From positions 1 through 14,019 of the forward strand of contig CAKXBD010000044.1 of NCBI GenBank assembly GCA_934871445.1: DNA of 14,019 nucleotides. Reading direction: 5' to 3'. Below, one piece after another: positions 1 through 6,954 of this stretch (position 1 is the stretch's first letter; every line of letters starts with the position of its first letter). Source of the DNA: an uncultured bacterium. Lineage in GTDB: Bacteria; Bacillota; Clostridia; Christensenellales; Borkfalkiaceae. Made by a program: the position numbers and the translations under genes. The notes under the pieces were generated by a model, which was not told where the DNA came from, made no database searches, and saw nothing but the letters and a program-made list of their open reading frames with translations.

Positions 1-1251
1 GCCTTGCGCCACTCTGCGAAGGTGATCGAGGAAACTTGCCGCAGCAGCCGATTCATTCGCAACAACGGCTACTCGATCGATTTCCAAATTATCTTTATAG
101 ACAATAATTTCTCCGACTTTATCTCCTGCCTTAACGGGTGCCTTTACTCGGTTTTTGAGCTGCACATCTATCGTTACATTCTCCGTATCGCCTCTCTTGG
201 AGAAGATATGCGAACTGCGTTCGGGACGCACAGAAATATTCTTTGACTTTCCGCCGCTCACTTCTATCGTTTCGCTCAAAGGATTATTGTCATCTACGAC
301 GGTTTTAAGCGTATAGGTCGCAAAAGCATAATCAAACATCGTGCGGATATCACCGAAACGATGATCACTCGTATCTTCTCCGATCACCACGGAAATGATT
401 CGCATGCCGCCGCGTTTAGCCGTCGCAGCAAGACAAAAACCCGCCTGATTGGTAAAACCCGTTTTTCCCCCGTCGCAACCGTCGTAAAAACGAACTAAGC
501 GATTGGTATTGGAAATTTCCGTGTATCTTCCCTGCGGATGTTGAAATTTATCCGTCCAAATCTTACTGAACGAGAAATATTCTTCGTGAGAAACGAGTTC
601 CGCCAACATCTTTGCTACATCGTGGGCGCAGGAATACTGCGGTTCTTTCGGAAGCCCTGTACAGTTTGCAAATAATGTATTTGCAGCGCCCAGCTCTTTT
701 GCACGAGCGTTCATTTTATCCGTAAACAAACTTTCACTTCCGGCGATTCGTTCGGCCATTGCAACACAACTATCATTCGCCGAACAAACGATGATACTTT
801 TAATGAGCTCCCTCGCCGGATATTTTGCATTCGCTTCCAAAAATACCTGTGAACCGCCCATGGAAGCCGCACGCTCACTGACCGTAATTTCCTCATCCAA
901 ATCGAGATTTCCCGACTCCACCGCATCAAAACACAAAATCAATGTCATAATTTTGCACATACTCGCGATAGGAAGCTGTTCGATAGCGTTATTTGCGTAA
1001 ATCTCCGTACCGCTGGACCAATCCATCATATATGCCGCTTTCGCGTTAAGCTGCAAATCGATATTATCCACAGAAACCTGCTTTTCTACTTCTGATAAAG
1101 CGAAGAGTTCACACTCCTCAGATGCTTGGAATCCGCCTACCGAAACACTCGAAGGTTCCGCAGTCTGAACGGATACCTTTGTCGCTACTTTTGTAGAAAC
1201 GCATGGAAGGAACAACGTCATTCCAAGGAATATGCCCAATAATTTCTTCAT
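1..1251 (-). CDS. D-alanyl-D-alanine carboxypeptidase, peptidase S11 family (DacF/DacA type), 3' end outside window
   Basis: Low-molecular-weight penicillin-binding protein that removes the terminal D-Ala from peptidoglycan pentapeptides outside the membrane. The frame opens at ATG 1251 and stays open to the left edge, giving 417 residues of an incomplete protein. Residues 1-31 look like a signal peptide: MKK, a hydrophobic core, then a polar stretch. All three serine-acyltransferase motifs are visible: SxxK as S97-M-C-K100, SxN as S157-A-N159 and KTG at 263-265. About 150 residues follow KTG, consistent with the C-terminal beta domain of PBP5-type enzymes (inferred). The SxxK motif carries Cys where Thr or Leu is more usual. 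No clear ribosome binding site precedes the ATG (AAGGG lies only one base away), so the exact start is less sure. It lies downstream of spoIIM, in line with the spoIIM...dacF order of Bacillus, but its apparent sigma-A-like promoter also fits a vegetative DacA role. Confidence 0.93.
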   Translation of the reverse strand, partial: MKKLLGIFLGMTLFLPCVSTKVATKVSVQTAEPSSVSVGGFQASEECELFALSEVEKQVSVDNIDLQLNAKAAYMMDWSSGTEIYANNAIEQLPIASMCKIMTLILCFDAVESGNLDLDEEITVSERAASMGGSQVFLEANAKYPARELIKSIIVCSANDSCVAMAERIAGSESLFTDKMNARAKELGAANTLFANCTGLPKEPQYSCAHDVAKMLAELVSHEEYFSFSKIWTDKFQHPQGRYTEISNTNRLVRFYDGCDGGKTGFTNQAGFCLAATAKRGGMRIISVVIGEDTSDHRFGDIRTMFDYAFATYTLKTVVDDNNPLSETIEVSGGKSKNISVRPERSSHIFSKRGDTENVTIDVQLKNRVKAPVKAGDKVGEIIVYKDNLEIDRVAVVANESAAAASFLDHLRRVAQG

Positions 1252-1278
1252 ACCCTTAGTTTCTCTCTTTCTTTGCGG

Positions 1279-1307
1279 ATTATACCCTTCAAATTGTTTT
1301 TTCTCAC
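1279..1307 (-). promoter_or_regulatory. Candidate sigma-A promoter for the carboxypeptidase gene
   Basis: On the minus strand a perfect TATAAT (1284-1279) lies 27 bases before the ATG at 1251. A 17-base spacer separates it from GTGAGA (1307-1302), which matches four of six bases of TTGACA. It sits in the 83-base gap after the spoIIM stop, so the carboxypeptidase gene is probably transcribed from its own start site. The call is from sequence match only. Confidence 0.55.
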
Positions 1308-1334
1308 TTCAAAATCTTATTTTCATATTTTCTT

Positions 1335-1928
1335 TCAAAGAACTTTAGAAACAGGACGAAAAATCAGACATACCAAGAGAAATTCTATTAAAGCACAAAC
1401 GAGAGACGAAAGCAACGCAATCAAAAAATAAGTAAACAATTCCTTGATTCCGTTTCCTCGACAACGCCTTTCCCGAAGGAAATCATACGCGATTACTGAA
1501 AAACAAATGTATACTGCCGTAAACAGCAACGTTTGCGGTAAAAGTATAATAAGCCACACTAAAAAGCCGCTAAATTTATATACCGAAATCAAAATAACTG
1601 TAACTGTTCCAAATATAAAACCCTTATAAAATATCAAAAGTGCTTGTACGGGAAGATAAAAAATACAAAAAGCCGTCGGAATCGCCAATAGCAAAAAGAA
1701 CGTCGAAGATAGTACTCTATCTAAAAGAATACCGCTTGGAGACTCCGAAAATATTCGATAAATATAATTATCACAATAATTCAAATAATATCGGTATATT
1801 GTCACAGATTTTTCTATTACTATGCCACACATTATTCCTATGACAAACATAGCACAAAAAACTATTACAGACATAATTCTTTTTTTCAGTATAAAGCCTA
1901 TTTCGCGCAAAAGAAAAAGGGAATTCAT
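1335..1928 (-). CDS. spoIIM: Stage II sporulation protein M (SpoIIM)
   Basis: Integral membrane protein of the SpoIID-SpoIIM-SpoIIP engulfment machine, which thins septal peptidoglycan as the mother cell engulfs the forespore. The 197-residue product (Bacillus SpoIIM about 214) has a short basic N-terminus followed by about five hydrophobic segments. In the middle it carries the family-like pattern YKGFIFG...G...ILLPQ (about residues 100-132), and near the end a Glu inside a hydrophobic segment (ALIEF). Identity rests on this pattern plus context, since neighbouring genes are sporulation genes. Base composition is odd: sampled 60-base stretches are roughly 22-37% G+C, against up to about 63% in dxs. 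The first ATG (1928) lies inside an inverted repeat and has no well-spaced ribosome binding site. TTG at 1910 and ATG at 1874 are alternatives, but the residues before the first membrane segment resemble the family N-terminus, which favours 1928 or 1910. Confidence 0.75.
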   Translation of the reverse strand: MNSLFLLREIGFILKKRIMSVIVFCAMFVIGIMCGIVIEKSVTIYRYYLNYCDNYIYRIFSESPSGILLDRVLSSTFFLLLAIPTAFCIFYLPVQALLIFYKGFIFGTVTVILISVYKFSGFLVWLIILLPQTLLFTAVYICFSVIAYDFLRERRCRGNGIKELFTYFLIALLSSLVCALIEFLLVCLIFRPVSKVL

Positions 1929-1952
1929 ATCAAATGATATGAATTCCCTTTT
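1915..1952 (-). terminator. Perfect 18-bp inverted repeat with T-run, terminator-like, across the spoIIM start
   Basis: The arms are 1915-1932 (aaaagggaattcatatca on the plus strand) and 1935-1952, perfect reverse complements separated by two bases. Read on the minus strand, the hairpin is followed by TTTTTCTTTT, the usual layout of an intrinsic terminator, starting about 80 bases after the spoIVB stop. Its downstream arm contains the first ATG of the spoIIM frame. It may end the spoIVB transcript, or act as an attenuator or translational block for spoIIM. The structure is seen in the sequence; the function is inferred. Confidence 0.6.
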
Positions 1953-2031
1953 ATAATTATGACAAAATAAATATATTCTGCCTTATTTTTTTCTACCTAT
2001 TGATCTTCTTTTTTTGAATTATATTGCAGCT

Positions 2032-3051
2032 CTATTCCTGTAACATTGTATTTACATCGATACCGTATCCCCGAGTTGGATCATTCAAGAATACATGTGT
2101 AATAGCACCTATTAATTTACCGTCTTGGAGAATGGGACTACCGCTCATTCCCTGAACGATTCCTCCCGTCTCGGAAATGAGATCTTTATCGGTGATTTTA
2201 ATGACAAAATTTTTATTACTTTTGTTGTTTTTATCGACCTTTACAATATCGACAGTATATTTTTTCGGACAGACTCCGCTGACAGTTGAATAGATATACG
2301 CGCTTCCTGGTTTTACCTCATCGATGTCAGACGTGACTGCGGTCGGGAAATCGTTCAAATCATAGGTATTACTTACTTGACCGTAGATTCCACAGTCGCA
2401 AAGTTTATCCGCAGTACCAATCCCTTCATTATTCAAGAACATTCCCCGAAGTTCTCCCGCTTTTCCGCGTATACCTTTTGTGACGCCCACAATACTGCAT
2501 TGATATACTTTTCCTCCGGAAATTTTCATTTCGCGGTGGTCTTCTCCGACAACGGTATGTCCCAAGGAACCAAAACGATGGGTTTCTTTATCGATATAAG
2601 TCACTGTACCGACCCCCGAGACGCTGTCGCGGATAAGGACACCGATTTTATATCGACCTGTAACCTTATCCTTTGCAGGTTGAGCAGAAATCGTAAGCGT
2701 ATCTCCACCGCGGCGAATACAAATTTCCACCGATTTTCCCTTGCTTTTATTGAGAATTTCATTCAAATCACTAATTGTTTCAACGTTGATCCCCGCAGCC
2801 TTTGTAATGATGTCTCCGGTACGAATACCTGCTTCGGAAGCAGGAGAACATACTCCATGATCGCTAATTACTTCGCAAATTCCGATAACCTGTGCCCCTC
2901 CGGCGGAAAGCGTAAATCCGGCAGGCATACCTCCTATATATACCGTTCGTCCTTCTGCGGAAGCCGAGACAGATGTAAAGGAATATCCAAAACTGCCAAC
3001 TGCCGCAGCAGTCAATATCATACTAATAAAAAAAGCACTCAATCTGCGCAT
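2032..3051 (-). CDS. spoIVB: SpoIVB signalling serine peptidase (S55 family)
   Basis: Made in the forespore and secreted into the intermembrane space, SpoIVB cleaves SpoIVFA so that SpoIVFB can process pro-sigma-K; this is established for Bacillus. The product is 339 residues, shorter than the about 426 of B. subtilis. Residues 1-30 form a signal or anchor segment. A PDZ domain follows (about 55-125, with SEAGIRTGDIITKAAG). The S55 peptidase domain has H165 in SLGH, S303 in GMSGSP and D288 fifteen residues before that Ser, the spacing of the D363/S378 pair in B. subtilis. I chose ATG 3051 because GGGGGT lies four bases upstream of it. ATG 3063, four codons earlier, has no ribosome binding site. 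It follows recN after an 83-base gap, the conserved recN-spoIVB order, but spo0A, usually next, is absent. Confidence 0.95.
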   Translation of the reverse strand: MRRLSAFFISMILTAAAVGSFGYSFTSVSASAEGRTVYIGGMPAGFTLSAGGAQVIGICEVISDHGVCSPASEAGIRTGDIITKAAGINVETISDLNEILNKSKGKSVEICIRRGGDTLTISAQPAKDKVTGRYKIGVLIRDSVSGVGTVTYIDKETHRFGSLGHTVVGEDHREMKISGGKVYQCSIVGVTKGIRGKAGELRGMFLNNEGIGTADKLCDCGIYGQVSNTYDLNDFPTAVTSDIDEVKPGSAYIYSTVSGVCPKKYTVDIVKVDKNNKSNKNFVIKITDKDLISETGGIVQGMSGSPILQDGKLIGAITHVFLNDPTRGYGIDVNTMLQE

Positions 3052-3134
3052 GATTACCCCCATTTGAAAGGTAATTTGTGCAAGTAGAGTACTTTCTATT
3101 CGTTGAAAAACCGCTTATTCGAATGCAGAAACTG

Positions 3135-4835
3135 TCAATTTATGGCGGCTTTGTATTCCTTTGCCTGTCTCACCAATTCTTCGGCATGTTTTACGGCGAA
3201 TTCCTCTCCGCTCTCCCCGCCGAGTAGGCGTACGATTTCCTGTGTCTTTTCTCCTTCGTCGAGCATACGCACGTGCGTATGCGTCTTCCCATTCTCCTCC
3301 CGTTTTTCTATCAAAAATTCTCTGTCACTCATTGCGGCAATCTGTGCAAGGTGAGATACCGCAATAATCTGCATATTTTTTGCGATTTTCGCAAATTTTT
3401 CCCCGACAACTTTTGCCGTTTTTCCGCTGATTCCGGCATCAATTTCGTCAAAAATATAGGTCGAGATTTCGTTTACGTCGGAAAGTTGAGTCTTTATCGC
3501 TAACATAAAACGACTCATTTCACCGCCACTGATAATCTTCCCGAGCGGCTTCAAGGGCTCGCCTGCATTGGCCGAAAACAGGAAACATACTTCGTCCAAT
3601 CCATTTATTCCCGCCGATGCGGCATCTTGGAGCGCATAATCCCCGAATTGTATTTCAAACTTTGCATTGCGAATATTGAGCGTCTTTAATTCCTCGGTCA
3701 CGCGCCTGCAAAACGCTTCGCCATGCTTTTTCCGAAGTGCGGTAATTTCGAGGCAAACTTCGTATATCTGTTTGCGTACGTGCTCGGATTTTTCCGTAAG
3801 AATTGCATATTGTCCTTCACAGTCGGACAACAAATCGTATTCTTCCTTACTCTTTTTCAAATACGAGTCTATTTCCTTTTTATCCGCACCGTATTTCCTT
3901 TTCAATGAGGCGATTTCGTCTAGACGGTTCTCTGTTTCGCGCGCTTCGTCCTCATCAAAATACAGTTCCTCTCCCATTCCGGAAAGTGTTTCCGCTATAT
4001 CGTCCGCCTCCAAAGAAAGGCTCTCCAATCGATCACATACGGCGGAGTATTCTTCGTCCAAGCGGGAAATGCCCGACATCGCGCGTTTTGATGCACGAAT
4101 ATAATCCAGCGCACCGTTGTCACCGGATAATGCTTCCGTCGCTTCGTGAACGGCAGAAATGATTTTTTCTAAATTGTTGATTTTATTCCGCTTCGCAAGA
4201 AGTTCTTCTTCCTCGCCGTCTTTTAAGCCGACTGCCTCGATTTCATCGATTTGGAATTTCAAAATATCCAAGCGACGCCCGCGCTCTTTGACGTCTCCGC
4301 CGAGCAAATTAATCTGTTGCTCGATTTTTCGCAATTCGGACAATAATCCCGCTAATCTTTCCTTTCGGGGAATTAATTCTTCGCCTATAACTCCGTCTAA
4401 CGTACGCAGTTGATTGACTTCCTTCAAAAGGAAGAAATGCTCGCTCTGTCCGTGGACATCTACGAGACTATCCGTCACTTTCCGAAGCATGGAGACCGTT
4501 ACCGTATTTCCGTTGAGTTTGATACTGCTTTTTCCCGATTCGGAGAATCTTCTCGAAATGATAATATCTCCGTCTGTATCGATATCCATTTCTCTAAGTG
4601 CGCGGACGGCTTTGCTCTCCTCAGGAACGGAAAACTCTGCCTTCACCATACATTCCGTTTCGCCGTATCGAATCATCGTCTTATCCGCCTTCGCGCCTAA
4701 TACGAAATTGACGGAATCGAGGATGACCGATTTTCCGGCCCCCGTTTCGCCCGAAAGCACATTCAAACCGGCGCAGAATTCTATTTCCGCGCTGTCGATA
4801 AGTGCTACGTTTTTAATGGTGAGTTTCGATAACAT
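3135..4835 (-). CDS. recN: DNA repair protein RecN
   Basis: SMC-like ATPase that binds DNA ends and acts early in recombinational repair of double-strand breaks. At 566 residues it is close to the usual length (B. subtilis 576). Walker A is GETGAGKS at 29-36, the ABC signature SGGEMSR at about 436-442, and Walker B IFDEID at about 461-466, followed by the H of AVSH. The middle (about 150-380) is Glu/Lys/Leu-rich and fits the short coiled coil of the family. The N-terminus (MLSKLTIKNVALID) matches the family start, so ATG 4835 is favoured, with a weak GGA upstream. It follows argR after 30 bases and ends the housekeeping series. ArgR-RecN adjacency is common in Bacillota. Confidence 0.97.
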   Translation of the reverse strand: MLSKLTIKNVALIDSAEIEFCAGLNVLSGETGAGKSVILDSVNFVLGAKADKTMIRYGETECMVKAEFSVPEESKAVRALREMDIDTDGDIIISRRFSESGKSSIKLNGNTVTVSMLRKVTDSLVDVHGQSEHFFLLKEVNQLRTLDGVIGEELIPRKERLAGLLSELRKIEQQINLLGGDVKERGRRLDILKFQIDEIEAVGLKDGEEEELLAKRNKINNLEKIISAVHEATEALSGDNGALDYIRASKRAMSGISRLDEEYSAVCDRLESLSLEADDIAETLSGMGEELYFDEDEARETENRLDEIASLKRKYGADKKEIDSYLKKSKEEYDLLSDCEGQYAILTEKSEHVRKQIYEVCLEITALRKKHGEAFCRRVTEELKTLNIRNAKFEIQFGDYALQDAASAGINGLDEVCFLFSANAGEPLKPLGKIISGGEMSRFMLAIKTQLSDVNEISTYIFDEIDAGISGKTAKVVGEKFAKIAKNMQIIAVSHLAQIAAMSDREFLIEKREENGKTHTHVRMLDEGEKTQEIVRLLGGESGEEFAVKHAEELVRQAKEYKAAIN

Positions 4836-4865
4836 AGATAGTTCCGTTCCCTTTGCGGAAATTTA

Positions 4866-5318
4866 TTATTTCATGAAATCATTAATTTTATCAATGACGG
4901 AAACGGCGGCTTCATTGCTTTCACAGACGATCAAAAGCGTATCATCGCCGGCGACAGATCCCACGATTTCGGGATAATTGAGCTTGTCCACCACCGTACC
5001 GGCATTGGGGCCGTTTCCCGTCAAAGTCTTAATAACGACCATGTTCTGCGCGCATTTGAGCGCCACCACGCAATCGCGGAAAAGATTCTTCATCTTGGGA
5101 GAAATCTCGCCTTCGCTGTCATTTATGTACGCATAGCGGTATTTCTTTTCAATACCGGATACTTTAAACAGATGAAGGTCTTTGATATCCCTCGAAATCG
5201 TTGCCTGAGTCACGACATAGTTGAGTTTGTTGAGCTCCTGACACAGTTCCTCCTGCGTCTCAATTTCCTTCTGAGAAATAATCTCTAAAATTTTCGCGTG
5301 CCTTGCCGTTCTTAACAT
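4866..5318 (-). CDS. argR: Arginine repressor ArgR (AhrC)
   Basis: Arginine-responsive hexameric DNA-binding regulator of arginine synthesis and breakdown genes. With the start chosen the protein has 150 residues, the normal size (B. subtilis AhrC 149). The N-terminal winged helix carries the recognition motif QATISRD at 38-44. The C-terminal oligomerisation and arginine-binding domain has GNGPNAGTVVDKL (about 101-113) and GDD at 124-126. ATG 5318 is preferred because AAGGAG lies nine bases upstream and the product aligns well with AhrC from its first residue. An in-frame ATG at 5336 overlaps the nadK stop as ATGA but has no ribosome binding site. No arginine operator is evident here; the gene seems to be co-transcribed with nadK. 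Confidence 0.96.
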   Translation of the reverse strand: MLRTARHAKILEIISQKEIETQEELCQELNKLNYVVTQATISRDIKDLHLFKVSGIEKKYRYAYINDSEGEISPKMKNLFRDCVVALKCAQNMVVIKTLTGNGPNAGTVVDKLNYPEIVGSVAGDDTLLIVCESNEAAVSVIDKINDFMK

Positions 5319-5327
5319 TTTTTCATT

Positions 5328-5333
5328 CTCCTT
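5328..5333 (-). promoter_or_regulatory. Ribosome binding site that decides the argR start
   Basis: AAGGAG on the minus strand, nine bases before ATG 5318, overlapping the last codon region of nadK. It supports the shorter ArgR over a start at 5336, where the site itself would be coding sequence. Confidence 0.6.
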
Positions 5334-6133
5334 CATTGGTTTAATTTTGTTCTTATTTTTCTAAAAAAACAGGAATCATCCCGTACAGGAAAATCCGCCG
5401 TAAACGGCGCTTTCCTTACCGTGATTTCCGTTCCTTCCTGAATAGGTCCCACCTGCTTTCCGTCCACGAGGAGCATAATCCCTTTGCGGACAGCCATAAC
5501 TTCAAATACGTCCGTATCGGGAAATACCATCGGACGAGTATTGAGGGAAAAGGCGCAGATGGGGGTGAGCATAAAAGCAGGGACATCCGGAGCGAGAATT
5601 GCACCGCCCGCAGACAGGGAATAAGCGGTCGAACCCGTCGGAGTACTGATTAAAAGTCCGTCTCCCGCAATTTTTTCCATTTCTCTTTGATTGACCTTAA
5701 CCTTCAATTTTGCAAGCTGTGTATTATAAACGCTGTAATCTCTCTGAAAAGAAACTTCATTGAGCGCATAATACTTTTTGCCGTCTAATTCCGTTTCGAG
5801 TAAAGTACGCTTCAAAACGGGACAACTTGACTCTTTTAATCGAACGAGAAGTTCCCTGATTTTCTCCGTTTCTTCCTTTTCGTATTCGGTTAAAAAACCG
5901 AGCGTACCGTAATTGATACCGATTACCTTGATATTTTTTTGAGCTGCTACAGTAGCCGCGTGCAAAATAGCGCCGTCTCCGCCGAGCACTACAATTACAT
6001 CGACCCCGCCGATCTGTCCGACGTTTTTAAAACAAATCGTCTCATAGCCTTCCGATTGCAAAAAACGGACAAAACGAACGAGGATTTGTTCGTCCCGAAT
6101 TTTTTTATTATTCCCCATTACCCCGATTTTCAT
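5333..6133 (-). CDS. nadK: NAD kinase
   Basis: Phosphorylates NAD to NADP, the cytoplasmic source of NADP(H). With the start used here it has 266 residues, normal for the family. Motifs: GGDG at 51-54 (nucleotide and phosphate binding), GINYGTLGFLT at 72-82, NE at 125-126, and the glycine-rich GDGLLISTPTGSTAY at 157-171. ATG 6133 was chosen because GGAAGG lies a few bases before it and MKIG resembles family N-termini. ATG 6151 is in frame and would add six residues with a weaker site. Its stop overlaps the possible early argR start by four bases, and it lies about 30 bases after tlyA. nadK between tlyA and argR is a clostridial arrangement. Confidence 0.96.
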   Translation of the reverse strand: MKIGVMGNNKKIRDEQILVRFVRFLQSEGYETICFKNVGQIGGVDVIVVLGGDGAILHAATVAAQKNIKVIGINYGTLGFLTEYEKEETEKIRELLVRLKESSCPVLKRTLLETELDGKKYYALNEVSFQRDYSVYNTQLAKLKVKVNQREMEKIAGDGLLISTPTGSTAYSLSAGGAILAPDVPAFMLTPICAFSLNTRPMVFPDTDVFEVMAVRKGIMLLVDGKQVGPIQEGTEITVRKAPFTADFPVRDDSCFFRKIRTKLNQ

Positions 6134-6162
6134 CGTTTTTCCTTCCGTCATTTGCTTATAAC

Positions 6163-6954
6163 CTATACGAGCGTTCCGGTCGCATATTTCTTAATAAACT
6201 CTCCTGCCCGTTCCAAAATTTCCCAATCCTTCAAAGTATGAAAATCGGAATTTTTCAAATATAAAACGTATTCCAAATTTTTCCCTTTCCGGACGGGGGC
6301 ATTAATGATTCCATTCGGAGCCAATCCCGACTCTCTGCAAAAACCAAGCACCTTTTCCAAAATTTTCAAATGCGCCGCCGGCCGAACAATACCGCTTTTT
6401 CCGATATTCTTCTTTTCACATTCAAATTGCGGTTTCACGAGCACAAAAGCACTTCCCTCCGGACACACCAAGGATTTAATGACCGGCAGAATTAATCGCA
6501 AAGAAATAAAACTGACATCTGCTACGACACTATCTATTTTATCTGAAAAATCATCTTTTGTCAAATATCTGGCATTAATATTTTCCAGAGATATTATATT
6601 AACATTATTTCTGAGGGATTCGTGCAAAAGACTCTCGCCTACATCTACGGCATAAACCTTTCTCGCGCCGTGCTGTAAAAGGCAATCGGTAAAGCCGCCC
6701 GTACTCGCGCCGAGGTCGATAAAGATTTTTCCCGTACAATCGAAGGAAAAGGCTCTCAGCGCCCTTGCAAGTTTATAACCGCCGTTCGATACGTAATATT
6801 CTTCCGGTTCGGGAAAAGAAATTTCCGCATCCTCCTTTACCTCATCTTTCGGACGGATTCTTTTTCCGCCGATAAGAACGAGCCCTTTTTCAATTGCTTC
6901 GGCTGCTTTTGTCCTAGATCCGAACTTCTCCGCAAAATATTTATCCGCCCTCAT
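6163..6954 (-). CDS. tlyA: TlyA-family rRNA 2'-O-methyltransferase (YqxC)
   Basis: S4 RNA-binding domain plus FtsJ-like SAM methyltransferase, 263 residues. In mycobacteria TlyA methylates C1409 of 16S and C1920 of 23S rRNA; other members are often annotated 'hemolysin A'. The S4 domain is at about 1-47 (MRADKYF...KGLVLIGG). The SAM motif DLGASTGGFTD is at 80-90. The likely catalytic set is K61, D146 (in ADVSF), K174 (in VKPQFE) and a Glu in KNLEYVL near the C-terminus. The start ATG overlaps the dxs stop (ATGA), so translation is probably coupled. Whether it methylates one or both subunits cannot be told from the sequence. Confidence 0.94.
   Translation of the reverse strand: MRADKYFAEKFGSRTKAAEAIEKGLVLIGGKRIRPKDEVKEDAEISFPEPEEYYVSNGGYKLARALRAFSFDCTGKIFIDLGASTGGFTDCLLQHGARKVYAVDVGESLLHESLRNNVNIISLENINARYLTKDDFSDKIDSVVADVSFISLRLILPVIKSLVCPEGSAFVLVKPQFECEKKNIGKSGIVRPAAHLKILEKVLGFCRESGLAPNGIINAPVRKGKNLEYVLYLKNSDFHTLKDWEILERAGEFIKKYATGTLV

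Noticed and set aside
2377..3087. Plus-strand open frame of 236 codons
   Set aside because: It is fully antisense to spoIVB, whose PDZ domain and catalytic residues are clear; the plus-strand product has low-complexity composition and no motif.
3072..3102. Possible sporulation-sigma promoter before spoIVB (CGAATA, 16 bases, CACAAATTA)
   Set aside because: It is only a partial match to sigma-E/sigma-G type elements in AT-rich DNA and could be chance. A spoIVB promoter is expected but not shown.
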